DNA of 29,732 bases from an uncultured Lachnospiraceae bacterium. Its GTDB lineage: Bacteria > Bacillota > Clostridia > Lachnospirales > Lachnospiraceae. A model generated the notes under the pieces. It was not told the origin of the DNA, did not search any database, and saw only the letters and a program-made list of their open reading frames with translations. Location of the stretch: contig CAKRRJ010000026.1 in NCBI GenBank assembly GCA_934394615.1, positions 1-29,732 on the forward strand, written 5' to 3'. Of this stretch, positions 14,838 through 22,049 are shown one piece after another (position 1 is the stretch's first letter; the number at the start of each line of letters is the position of its first letter). The position numbers and the translations under genes were made by a program.

Positions 14838-17104
14838 AGACAGAAGAGACAAACGGGCAGGAGAGAGTCATCCGAACGACCGGAAGAAACAACTGTGGGG
14901 GACGCTGTGTGATCTGTGTTCACATGAAGGACGGACAGATCGATCATTTGACGACCGAGCGGCCCTGTGATGTGCCGGAGGGGGAGATACCGCTCACGGC
15001 ATGTGTACGCGGCATGAATTACCACAAAACCTTTCTGGGCGAAGACCGACTGCGCTATCCGATGAAGCGCGTGGGAAAGCGCGGCGAGGGCAAATTTGAG
15101 CGGATCAGCTGGGAAGAGGCAGTCGATACGATTGCTTCTGAGTGGATTCGGATCCGCGATACCTATGGACCGGGTTCCCGCTATGTAAACTATGCGACCG
15201 GCATCAGTGCCTTAAACCGCGGCAACAACATGGCAAAGCGCCTCTTAAATCTGGACGGCGGTTTTCTGGATTACTATAATTCCTACAGCACCGCCTGCAT
15301 CCGCCAGGCAACGGATATTATGTACGGCACCAACCAGACCGGCCATGATCCCGAAGACTGGCTGAATGCGAATCTTATTATCCTCTGGGGGCACAACCCG
15401 GAAGAAACCAAATTTGACAGCATCACCATGAATGTGCTTCTGCGCGCGAAAAAGAAGGGCATTCCCATCATTGTCATTGATCCGAGAAAGAATGACACGG
15501 CAGTACGTCTGGATGCGGAGTGGATTCCGGTCCGTCCCGCCACCGACAGTGCCCTTATGGACGCCATGGCGTGGGTCATTATGGAGGAAGGGTTACAGGA
15601 TCAGGAATTTCTGGACCGCTGCTGCGTCGGTTTCGATAAAGCACATATGCCGGAAGGCATGGATCCCTCTGAGTGTTATCTTTCCTACTTATATGGAGAG
15701 AAAGATGGAATAAAAAAGACACCGGAGTGGGCAGAAGGCATCACCGGCGTACCGGCAGATACCACCCGCAGCCTGGCAAGGCGCTATGCTGCGGCAAAGC
15801 CCGCGGCGCTCATTCAGGGTTACGGCCCCCAGCGCAATGCCAACGGAGAGCAGAGTACCCGGGGCGGCATCCTGCTGGCCTGCATGACCGGCAATGTAGG
15901 AATTCACGGCGGCTGGGCCAGCGGAGTCGCAGACTGGGAGAACCACAAATTGCCATCCTGGCCGAAGCTGGTAAACCATTACAACCGCCAGATCCCGGTT
16001 TATCTGTGGACGGACGCCGTGCTGCATGGCCATACTATGAACCAGTTAGACGGCGTACAGTGGATTGATGGATCCGAAGACCAGGTCACACTGGAAAGTG
16101 ACATCAAGATGATCCTCAACCTGGCGGGCAACTGCCTCATCAACCAGCACGGAGACATCAACCGCACGGCGAAAATCCTGCGGGATGAGAGTAAATGCGA
16201 GTTCATTGTAGTGAGCGATCTGTTCATGACGGCCAGCGCGAAGTTTGCCGACATCCTGCTTCCGGGCATTTCCATGTTTGAGTGCGAGAACATCACAATG
16301 CCCTGGCTGTACACGGATTTCCTGGGATTCAACAACAAGGTGATGGAGCCTTTGTATGAGGGAAGATTTGAGTATGACTGGCTTTCCGAGGTGGCAGACC
16401 GCCTGGGATTAAAAGAGCAGTTTACCTGCGGCCGCACCGCATCGGAGTGGCTGGAATATTTATATGAAGAATTAAGAAAAACGGAGACAGAACTGCCGGA
16501 TTATGAGATCTTTAAAGAGCAGGCGCTGTTCCGCTATCAGAAGCAGCCTATTCAAACTGCTTTCAAAGAAGAATGCCGCGATCCGGAAACGCATCCATTT
16601 CCGACAGAGAGCGGAAAGATCGAAATCTTTTCGGAGAAAGTTTACCGGACGGAATTTAAAGAATTCATGCCGGCCATCCCGCGGTATGTGCCGCCGGTGG
16701 AGGGGCCGCAGGATCCTTTCTCGGAGAAGTATCCGCTGCAGCTGACCGGCTGGCACACCAAACGGCGCTGCCACAGCATTCACGATAACAACCTGGCGAT
16801 GCATAAGGTTGATCCGCAGGCCCTCTGGATGCATCCGGACGATGCTGCGGCGCGCGGTTTAAAAGAGGGTGATACCGCAGAGATCTTCAACGACCGCGGG
16901 CGGATCCGCATGCCGGTACATATCACAGAGCGCATCATGAAAGGCGTGACGGCTATCTCTCAGGGTGCCTGGTACCAGCCGGATGCAGATGGCACCGACA
17001 CGGCAGGCTGCATCAACGTGCTCACATCCCTGCACCCGACCCCTTACGCGCGGGGCAACGCGCAGCATACCAATCTTGTGGAGGTGGCCCGCTATGGTGC
17101 ATGA
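14834..17104 (+). CDS. Molybdopterin-dependent oxidoreductase, DMSO reductase family catalytic subunit
   Basis: A 756-residue catalytic subunit with a bis-MGD cofactor. The N-terminal [4Fe-4S] ligands are visible as Cys21-x3-Cys25-x2-Cys28 and Cys57 (TACVRG). YSTACI at 151-156 aligns with the DmsA YSTAQI region and points to Ser152 as the Mo ligand. IVIDPRKNDTA and GNVGIHGGWASGVADW are pterin-binding segments. The C-terminal molydopterin-binding domain (from about 630) has LTGWHTKRRCHSIHDN and QGAWYQPDADGTD. The N-terminus shows no twin-arginine signal, so it is probably cytosolic, unlike exported DmsA. The start is a GTG overlapping the GGDEF stop. No DmsB-like iron-sulfur or DmsC-like anchor gene follows. 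The substrate (S-oxide, N-oxide or other) cannot be read. Confidence 0.9.
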   Translation: MKTEETNGQERVIRTTGRNNCGGRCVICVHMKDGQIDHLTTERPCDVPEGEIPLTACVRGMNYHKTFLGEDRLRYPMKRVGKRGEGKFERISWEEAVDTIASEWIRIRDTYGPGSRYVNYATGISALNRGNNMAKRLLNLDGGFLDYYNSYSTACIRQATDIMYGTNQTGHDPEDWLNANLIILWGHNPEETKFDSITMNVLLRAKKKGIPIIVIDPRKNDTAVRLDAEWIPVRPATDSALMDAMAWVIMEEGLQDQEFLDRCCVGFDKAHMPEGMDPSECYLSYLYGEKDGIKKTPEWAEGITGVPADTTRSLARRYAAAKPAALIQGYGPQRNANGEQSTRGGILLACMTGNVGIHGGWASGVADWENHKLPSWPKLVNHYNRQIPVYLWTDAVLHGHTMNQLDGVQWIDGSEDQVTLESDIKMILNLAGNCLINQHGDINRTAKILRDESKCEFIVVSDLFMTASAKFADILLPGISMFECENITMPWLYTDFLGFNNKVMEPLYEGRFEYDWLSEVADRLGLKEQFTCGRTASEWLEYLYEELRKTETELPDYEIFKEQALFRYQKQPIQTAFKEECRDPETHPFPTESGKIEIFSEKVYRTEFKEFMPAIPRYVPPVEGPQDPFSEKYPLQLTGWHTKRRCHSIHDNNLAMHKVDPQALWMHPDDAAARGLKEGDTAEIFNDRGRIRMPVHITERIMKGVTAISQGAWYQPDADGTDTAGCINVLTSLHPTPYARGNAQHTNLVEVARYGA

Positions 17105-17402
17105 ACTGACCGTTCAGTCCGTCAAATTAAAATCAACCATCTTTACGCCGCCGGCGCGCCTCATCAACACTTGTGAAGCTACCTGCGCCATCGGCATGCT
17201 CTACAAAAAAGCCGGCCAGCCCATGCCGGAGGTAAAAGCCGGAGATAACGTGGGAAAACTCATCGAGAGCATCCCGCAGCAGATTTACGACGCCGAGGGC
17301 GGAAACCTGACCGAGATCGTGCGGAATTATACCTGGTTCGAGAGCGATGAAGTGACGGAAGACGCAGTGATCACACTGCAGATGGGATATGAATCTTTAT
17401 AA
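17094..17402 (+). CDS. Conserved-looking 102-residue protein of unknown function, coupled to the molybdoenzyme
   Basis: I do not recognise this protein. It starts inside the end of the molybdoenzyme gene (11 bp overlap) with GGAGGTGG at proper spacing before the ATG at 17094, so translation is coupled. It has 102 residues with no membrane segment or signal. RLINTCEATCAIGMLY contains Cys27 and Cys31 (CxxxC), and the remainder is acidic, ending ESDEVTEDAVITLQMGYESL. The CxxxC could bind metal or take part in redox chemistry, and the size would suit an assembly chaperone or small subunit, but these are guesses. The longer open frame reaching back to 16965 is only the shadow of the upstream gene. 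Confidence 0.6.
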   Translation: MVHELTVQSVKLKSTIFTPPARLINTCEATCAIGMLYKKAGQPMPEVKAGDNVGKLIESIPQQIYDAEGGNLTEIVRNYTWFESDEVTEDAVITLQMGYESL

Positions 17403-17406
17403 AAAT

Positions 17407-17454
17407 GGTCCGAAGGCGAACGGCCGGGCATACCGCACCGACCGGCTTCGGACC
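17407..17454. terminator. Bidirectional terminator between molybdoenzyme and ABC operons
   Basis: GGTCCGAAG (17407-17415) pairs with CTTCGGACC (17446-17454), with more GC pairing inside. The plus strand continues TTTATA; the minus strand continues ATTTTTATAA. Both converging operons can use it. Confidence 0.75.
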
Positions 17455-17467
17455 TTTATAGAATTAT

Positions 17468-18061
17468 TTACTGGAACTTCTTTTGTACGACCTCCGCGAT
17501 CAGATCCGCGGTTCCATCGATGCCCAGCAGGGAGGAATCAATCATCAGGTGTTTGTGCATCGGGTCAGCGGGGAAGTATCCGGCGTAACGCTTGTGGTAG
17601 GCGGCTCTTGCTTTATCGACTTTCATGATGGTCCGCTTCGCGTCTTCCTCGGACATCTCCAGCGCGTGAATGCAGTTTTCCAGCCGCGCCTTGTACGGCG
17701 CATAGATGAAGATGTTGATGACATTTGGTTCATTCTGCAAAAGAAAATCCGAGCAGCGTCCCACAATGATGCAGCTGGACTTGCGTGCCAGATCCAGGAT
17801 GATGTCTTTCTGCACATCAAAGATCATATCCTGTATGTACTGCTTGTCGGTGCCGAGCGGGAACATGTGGGCAAAGAAGTGGTTGTGGGAGCTTTCCTCG
17901 GTGTCACTGATCTGCGATACCGGCAGGTTTAACTGTTTGGCGACCTCATCTACGATATCGCGGTCATAGTATTCAATGCCAAGTTTCTGGGAGAGGGCAT
18001 GGGCAATGGGGCGGCCTAAACTTCCAAACTCTCTGGTAATCGTAATGTTATATTTTTCCAT
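17468..18061 (-). CDS. Cytidylate kinase-like family protein
   Basis: A protein of 197 residues resembling the cytidylate kinase-2 group (Pfam Cytidylate_kin2), widespread in Clostridia. The N-terminus NITITREFGSLGRPIAHALS is the P-loop region, where the usual GxxGxGK[ST] is replaced by REFGSLGR. YYDRDIVDEVAKQL and CIIVGRCSDFLL follow as in that group, and there is a C-terminal Arg/Lys-rich helix (KVDKARAAYHKRYAGYFPAD). The true substrate is not established, and the missing standard Walker A lysine leaves kinase activity uncertain. It is the last gene of the importer operon, 13 bp after the second permease, with GAGGAA before its ATG. A separate housekeeping cmk would be expected elsewhere. 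Confidence 0.85.
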   Translation of the reverse strand: MEKYNITITREFGSLGRPIAHALSQKLGIEYYDRDIVDEVAKQLNLPVSQISDTEESSHNHFFAHMFPLGTDKQYIQDMIFDVQKDIILDLARKSSCIIVGRCSDFLLQNEPNVINIFIYAPYKARLENCIHALEMSEEDAKRTIMKVDKARAAYHKRYAGYFPADPMHKHLMIDSSLLGIDGTADLIAEVVQKKFQ

Positions 18062-18074
18062 GGTTCATTCCTCC

Positions 18075-18737
18075 TTAAGCAGTCACGATGGTTTTCTGAT
18101 AACCTCTCACAACACAGCTGAGCGTGAAACAGATGATAAAATAGCAGATCCCCTCAAACGCCAGCAGCATGACCATGCCGCGGACATCGTAGATGCTGCC
18201 CATGACGATCGCGCAGTTGCGCATAAACTCCGCTACATCGACCATCTTTAAGAAGGAGGTATCCTTAATGATGGTGATGACCTGGCTGAGGAGAGCAGGG
18301 ATGACTTTTTTGTAGGTCTGCGGAAGGATGATGTACCACAGAGTCTGTATAAAGCCGAAACCCTGGGACTGTGCGGCCTCAAACTGTCCTTTCGGGATGG
18401 AATTTAAACCGCCGCGGAAGATCTCAGCCATAACAGCGGATGTGAACAGGGAAATCGCGAACACAGAAACGGCAATTTTGTTTCCCTTGATGGTAAAGTA
18501 GATCCAGAGGATCCACAGCAGGTTTGGCGTGCAGCGGAAAAATTCTGTGTATACGGCAACAAGGCCGGCTGCCCATCCGAACGGGCCGTCCGCGTAGGTG
18601 CGGATCAGCGCCAGAATGGTTCCGAAGAACATACTGATGGTGGTGGCAAGAACTGCAATGGCAACCGACATGGCAAGTCCCTTCAGCATGAAGGTAACAT
18701 TCGCAAAGGTAAAGATCTGATGGAATAAGATTAACAT
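18075..18737 (-). CDS. Amino acid ABC transporter permease (second)
   Basis: An inner-membrane permease of 220 residues of the His/Glu/Gln/Arg/opine group. TM segments begin near residues 15, 50 and 85, and the EAA loop lies at about 108-145: AEIFRGGLNSIPKGQFEAAQ followed by GFIQTLWYIILPQTYKKVIP. It pairs with the permease encoded just before it to form the heteromeric channel. The ATG follows GGAGGAAGG and overlaps the upstream permease by 7 bp, so translation is coupled. Substrate choice is set by the lipoprotein, which looks like an aspartate/glutamate binder. Confidence 0.92.
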   Translation of the reverse strand: MLILFHQIFTFANVTFMLKGLAMSVAIAVLATTISMFFGTILALIRTYADGPFGWAAGLVAVYTEFFRCTPNLLWILWIYFTIKGNKIAVSVFAISLFTSAVMAEIFRGGLNSIPKGQFEAAQSQGFGFIQTLWYIILPQTYKKVIPALLSQVITIIKDTSFLKMVDVAEFMRNCAIVMGSIYDVRGMVMLLAFEGICYFIICFTLSCVVRGYQKTIVTA

Positions 18738-19459
18738 GAGCCTTCCTCCTTGATCACGATTTTTTTCGGCATTGGCAGGCGCATGGAGCGAATCTCCAGA
18801 TAGCGTCCGAGGCGGGCCAGCGGAAAGCAGATTACAAAGTACAGCAGGGCACTGGTGAAATAAGCCTGTGCGAAGTATCCGCGGTCAGCACCCCAGGAAT
18901 CGGTGTAATACATCAGATCCATTCCGGCTACCATGGCGAGGATCGAAGTATTCTTTACCAGGTTCAGTGCCTGGTTTGCAAGCGGAGGCATGATGATGCG
19001 GATGGTCTGCGGCAGAATGATATAATACATGGTTTCCAGATAGGAAAAACCCTGGGATGCAGCTGCCTCAGACTGGCCTTTTGGTACTGCCTCGATGCCG
19101 GTTCGGATAACTTCCGCAATGTAAGCTCCGTGGTAAACGCCAACGCCGATGACACCAAGCGCGAATTTCGGGATGCGGAATCCGGAGTTTGAGAAGATCA
19201 TCGGAAGAACAGAGTAGTAAAAGAGAACCTGAAGCGCGAGCGGTGTATTCTGCAGAAACTCGACATAGATGCGGGAGAGGAGTTTTGCCGGCTTGAATTT
19301 CATGGTGGAGAATGTGCCGAAGATCACGCCCAGGAGCAGTGCGACCAGAAGGCCGACAATGGAAATCTTCAGAGTCATGATGAATCCTGGCACATAGTAT
19401 TCTGGGATAGCTTTCCACAGGGCAGCCCAGCGTTTTCCTTCTAAAAGACCTTTGATCAT
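18731..19459 (-). CDS. Amino acid ABC transporter permease (first)
   Basis: A permease of 242 residues from the ATG at 19459. AAAGGAAG lies right against the ATG at 19465 but 6 bp before the one at 19459, so the latter is the better start. It has five or so membrane segments and the EAA loop AEVIRTGIEAVPKGQSEAAA with GFSYLETMYYIILPQTIR, which contacts the ATPase. It forms a heterodimer with the next gene's product. It lies 83 bp downstream of the binding-protein gene, beyond a hairpin that probably lowers its expression relative to the binding protein. Confidence 0.92.
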   Translation of the reverse strand: MIKGLLEGKRWAALWKAIPEYYVPGFIMTLKISIVGLLVALLLGVIFGTFSTMKFKPAKLLSRIYVEFLQNTPLALQVLFYYSVLPMIFSNSGFRIPKFALGVIGVGVYHGAYIAEVIRTGIEAVPKGQSEAAASQGFSYLETMYYIILPQTIRIIMPPLANQALNLVKNTSILAMVAGMDLMYYTDSWGADRGYFAQAYFTSALLYFVICFPLARLGRYLEIRSMRLPMPKKIVIKEEGSC

Positions 19460-19497
19460 AACCATCTTCCTTTGCTGTTTCGGATTTTTGATAACAG

Positions 19498-19529
19498 AAA
19501 AGGCGCAGCAGCGTCTGCGGCGCCTTTTT
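19498..19529 (-). terminator. Intra-operon hairpin between binding protein and permeases
   Basis: GGCGC at 19502-19506 pairs with GCGCC at 19520-19524, extended by AAAA/TTTT and an inner GCAG/CTGC. On the coding (minus) strand it ends GCGCCTTTTCTGTT. It looks like a partial terminator that lets the binding-protein message accumulate over the permease message. Confidence 0.6.
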
Positions 19530-19548
19530 CTATATTATAGGATTGGAT

Positions 19549-20466
19549 TTACTGTAATCCCCACTGATCCTGCAGGGCTTTCATGGAGCCATCAGAGATC
19601 ATGGAAGTTACTTTCCCATCTACCAGATCTGCAAGACCGGTATTTTCTTTTGCGGAAGCAACGCCGTAATCCTGCTCGCTGAAGCGGTCGGAGAGGATGT
19701 GGTTGGAATCATTCACATAACCGGAAAGGATTGCGCGGTCTACAGAGAAGCAGTCGATCTGTTTGGTTGCCAGTGCCTGAGCCAGTGCCGGGTAACCATC
19801 AAACTCCTGGAATTCCGGATCTACGCTGAGACCCTGTTCTTCCACATAAGCCTTGAAGCCGTCTTTGGTGGTGGAAGACTGTGCCACGCCGATGATCTTG
19901 CCATCCAGGTCTTCAATGGATTCAATGCCGGAATCGTTATTTACCAGAAGGCCAACGGCATCGGTATAGTACGGGGTGGAGAAGTTGTAAGTTTCTTTTC
20001 TCTCATCGGTGATGGTGAAGGTTGCGATTACCAGGTCAATCTCACCGTTCTCAAGAAGCGGGCCTCTTGTTTTTGCGGTAACACCCTGGAAATCAACCAG
20101 TTTCTTTTCTTTTGCTTCCTCTGGAGTGCATCCGAAGATCTCGCCGGCAATGTTGTAAGCGAGGTCATCCTCAAAGCCTTCATACTCGCCGGTTGCGGTG
20201 TTCTGGAGAGAGAAGTTCGGAACATCGGATTTGCAGCCGACTTTTAAAACGCCGCGGTCAATGATCTTCTGAACATCTTCGCTGACATCGCCGGAAGCGG
20301 AGGCTTCTGTGGAACCTGCTTCGGAAGCAGCGGCTGTGGTTTCTTCTGCTTTTGCGGTGGTGGCAGCAGCGGTAGTTTCGGATGATGAAGAGCCACAGGC
20401 TCCTAACAGTGCGGCCATCATAGCGGCCATGGTCATAGCGGTTACTTTTTTCATGCTCTTTTTCAT
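19549..20466 (-). CDS. Aspartate/glutamate-type ABC transporter substrate-binding lipoprotein
   Basis: An extracellular lipoprotein of 305 residues. Signal peptide with lipobox L-G-A-C (Cys24), then a flexible Ser/Thr/Ala/Glu linker at about 25-60, then a type II periplasmic-binding domain at about 65-305. The segments GEYEGFEDDLAYNIAGEIFG, VTAKTRGPLLENGEIDLVIA and TFTITDERKETYNFSTPYY closely follow the PEB1/GluB aspartate-glutamate binders (for example TKTRGPLLDNG in Campylobacter PEB1, from memory). This supports acidic amino acid specificity, with Arg in KTRGPLL a likely carboxylate contact. GGAGG precedes the ATG. It is the second gene of the operon, 25 bp after the ATPase. Confidence 0.9.
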   Translation of the reverse strand: MKKSMKKVTAMTMAAMMAALLGACGSSSSETTAAATTAKAEETTAAASEAGSTEASASGDVSEDVQKIIDRGVLKVGCKSDVPNFSLQNTATGEYEGFEDDLAYNIAGEIFGCTPEEAKEKKLVDFQGVTAKTRGPLLENGEIDLVIATFTITDERKETYNFSTPYYTDAVGLLVNNDSGIESIEDLDGKIIGVAQSSTTKDGFKAYVEEQGLSVDPEFQEFDGYPALAQALATKQIDCFSVDRAILSGYVNDSNHILSDRFSEQDYGVASAKENTGLADLVDGKVTSMISDGSMKALQDQWGLQ

Positions 20467-20491
20467 AATTGTTTCCTCCTCATAAAAATAA

Positions 20492-21223
20492 TTAGTGTAA
20501 GATCTTGCTTAAGAACGCTTTGGTGCGTTCGTTTTCCGGAGCGGTGAAGAAATGTTCCGGTGTCCCTTCCTCAACAATGTATCCGCCGTCCATGAAGATC
20601 ACCCGGTCAGCAACCTGCCTTGCGAAGCCCATCTCGTGGGTGACGCAGATCATGGTGATGTTTTCCTGAGCCAGCTCAACCATAACATTTAAAACCTCCT
20701 GAACCATTTCCGGGTCCAGTGCTGAGGTAGGTTCATCAAATAAGATCAGAGGCTGTTTGGTACACAGTGCTCTTGCGATGGCGACACGCTGCTGCTGTCC
20801 GCCGGAGAGCTGTACCGGATAATTTCCGGCCTTTGCTTTGAGTCCTACGCGGTCCAGGCACTTTAGCGCGTTGGCTTTTGCTTCTTCCTTCGGAACATGC
20901 TGGAGTTTGATAGGCGCCAGCGTCAGGTTTTCCAGCACCGTCAGATGCGGGTAGAGGTTAAACTGCTGGAATACCATGGAAGAATACTTTTTTGCCATCT
21001 CCAGATAATTCTTTTTGGTGACAGGCGTTCCGGCAATGGAGATGTTTCCAGAGGTCGGATCTTCCAGATGGTTGATGCAACGGATAAATGTGGATTTTCC
21101 GGAACCGGACGGACCGATGATGACTAATTTTTCACCTTCCTTTACGGTAAGGTTAATATCTTTCAGCACTTCCAGGTCTCCAAAATTCTTTTTCAGATGT
21201 TCGACTTTTACCATATCAGCCAT
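20492..21223 (-). CDS. Amino acid ABC transporter ATP-binding protein
   Basis: A cytosolic ATPase of 243 residues (GlnQ/HisP group) that powers the importer encoded downstream. From the start at 21223: Walker [10 protein letters not shown] at 37-45, Q-loop near residue 86 ([10 protein letters not shown]), signature [15 protein letters not shown] from 139, Walker B LILFDE at 159-164 and the switch His in VTHEMGF at 196. All catalytic residues are intact. An ATG at 21232 is in frame, but AGAAGG is only 3 bp from it and 8-9 bp from the ATG at 21223, so the latter is preferred. It is the first gene of a five-gene operon under the consensus promoter at 21416-21444. Confidence 0.93.
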   Translation of the reverse strand: MADMVKVEHLKKNFGDLEVLKDINLTVKEGEKLVIIGPSGSGKSTFIRCINHLEDPTSGNISIAGTPVTKKNYLEMAKKYSSMVFQQFNLYPHLTVLENLTLAPIKLQHVPKEEAKANALKCLDRVGLKAKAGNYPVQLSGGQQQRVAIARALCTKQPLILFDEPTSALDPEMVQEVLNVMVELAQENITMICVTHEMGFARQVADRVIFMDGGYIVEEGTPEHFFTAPENERTKAFLSKILH

Positions 21224-21303
21224 ATCATTCACCTTCTGAGACGATGAAGTCTTATCGTTTCAGCCTTTCTGAAAATTTGAAAAAGTATCGTTTTTAGAAA
21301 ACA

Positions 21304-21337
21304 AAAGGCGCTCAGAGAAAAATCTCCAAGCGCCTTT
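21304..21337 (-). terminator. Leader hairpin (possible attenuator) of the importer operon
   Basis: On the minus strand AAAGGCGC (21337-21330) pairs with GCGCCTTT (21311-21304), with an inner GAGA/TCTC stem, then TGTTTTC. It lies between the promoter and the ATPase gene in a leader of about 180 nt, so it could end transcription early. I see no known riboswitch motif or T-box upstream of it. Confidence 0.55.
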
Positions 21338-21415
21338 GCCTGATATTACAGATCCAAAATCCGGGATGATGTATCCTTTTTTCTGTGCTCTGTGGGGGTT
21401 AAGTTTATGGTTTGC

Positions 21416-21444
21416 ATTATAGGCAGGGAAAAATAAAATGTCAA
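21416..21444 (-). promoter_or_regulatory. Consensus sigma-A promoter of the importer operon
   Basis: On the minus strand TTGACA (21444-21439), 17 bp, TATAAT (21421-21416): both hexamers match the consensus exactly. Such a strong promoter in front of a leader hairpin suggests control after initiation. Confidence 0.85.
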
Positions 21445-21546
21445 GTCAAAAAATAAGGGTGATTTTGACAGAAATTTTATGTTTTTCACAAAAGTAAGCA
21501 GACAAAAGAAAACTATAATAATTAGGAAAAGGAAGCGGACGCTCCC

Positions 21547-21575
21547 TTGACAAAGCCTGAAAAATGGCTTAAAAT
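21547..21575 (+). promoter_or_regulatory. sigma-A promoter of the T-box/proS transcript
   Basis: TTGACA (21547-21552), 17 bp, TAAAAT (21570-21575). Transcription would start near 21582. A small stem GCGGCT/AGCCGC (about 21605-21627) precedes the T-box. An isolated TATAAT at 21514-21519 lacks a -35. Confidence 0.75.
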
Positions 21576-21639
21576 CAACCATGCAGTTCCTATTGGAATT
21601 GTATGCGGCTATCCGAAAACAGCCGCGGAACATAGATCA

Positions 21640-21896
21640 AAGACAATGACTGGGAAGAGGAATAGTAAGCAGACAATACATTACAGAGAGAAGGCCATCT
21701 GGTGCAAGGCCTTTATGTCCCTGGAAGCTGAACCGGCCTTGGAGTCCTGCAGTGAACTGCAGCGTAGTTTCCGGCGTTAACGGAGCATAGAGTGAGCGAT
21801 TCTGCAGATATTGCAGCGCTAATCAGGGTGGTACCGCCGAATTTATCTGGTCATTCGGTCCCTTGTCAGAAATGGCAAAGGACCGGATGATTTTTT
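21640..21896 (+). ncRNA. T-box riboswitch, proline-specific, controlling proS
   Basis: A leader that senses uncharged tRNA. Stem I contains the AGTA element near 21665, the AGAGAGAAGG turn near 21686 and the distal loop CTGGTGCAA near 21699-21707. On its 3' side GAA (21730-21732) is followed by CCG (21733-21735), the expected specifier position, matching proline and the downstream gene. The T-box sequence AGGGTGGTACCGCC lies at 21825-21838. The competing terminator pairs CGGTCC (21856-21861) with GGACCG (21880-21885), ending ATGATTTTTT at 21896. The base after the specifier is G rather than the usual A. The start of stem I is approximate. Confidence 0.92.
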
Positions 21897-22025
21897 ATAT
21901 GATAGGAAATTGCGTCCTATCATACAAAAATGCTCCGCGAGGATGCGCACTCGGCGCAAAGGTAGATGGTTGCCGAAACAACCGCGCCTCGGCGCGAGAA
22001 TGTGCCAAGGCACATTCTTTTTTCA
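21897..22025 (+). repeat. Dispersed structured intergenic repeat, copy 2
   Basis: Nearly identical to 13434-13563 through the first hairpin (TATGATAGGA...TCCTATCATA) and the GGTAGATGGTTGCCGAA region. The last stem here is GAATGTGCC-AA-GGCACATTC, fully paired but different from copy 1, followed by six T and CAT. It starts directly on the T-run of the T-box terminator and ends 24 bp before the proS start, so it is transcribed in every proS message that passes the T-box. The last hairpin and T-run look like a second intrinsic terminator. Confidence 0.85.
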
Positions 22026-22049
22026 TTATAAAGACAAAGGAGATTTATC

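Noticed and set aside
21346..21421. Short frame MQTINLTPTEHRKKDTSS... as a leader peptide of the importer operon
   Set aside because: Its ATG overlaps the -10 hexamer (TATAATG), so it would not be in the transcript, and it lacks a ribosome site.
21547..21780. 77-codon TTG-started frame upstream of proS
   Set aside because: Its start codon is the -35 hexamer of the proS promoter and its body is the T-box RNA, so it is not a gene.
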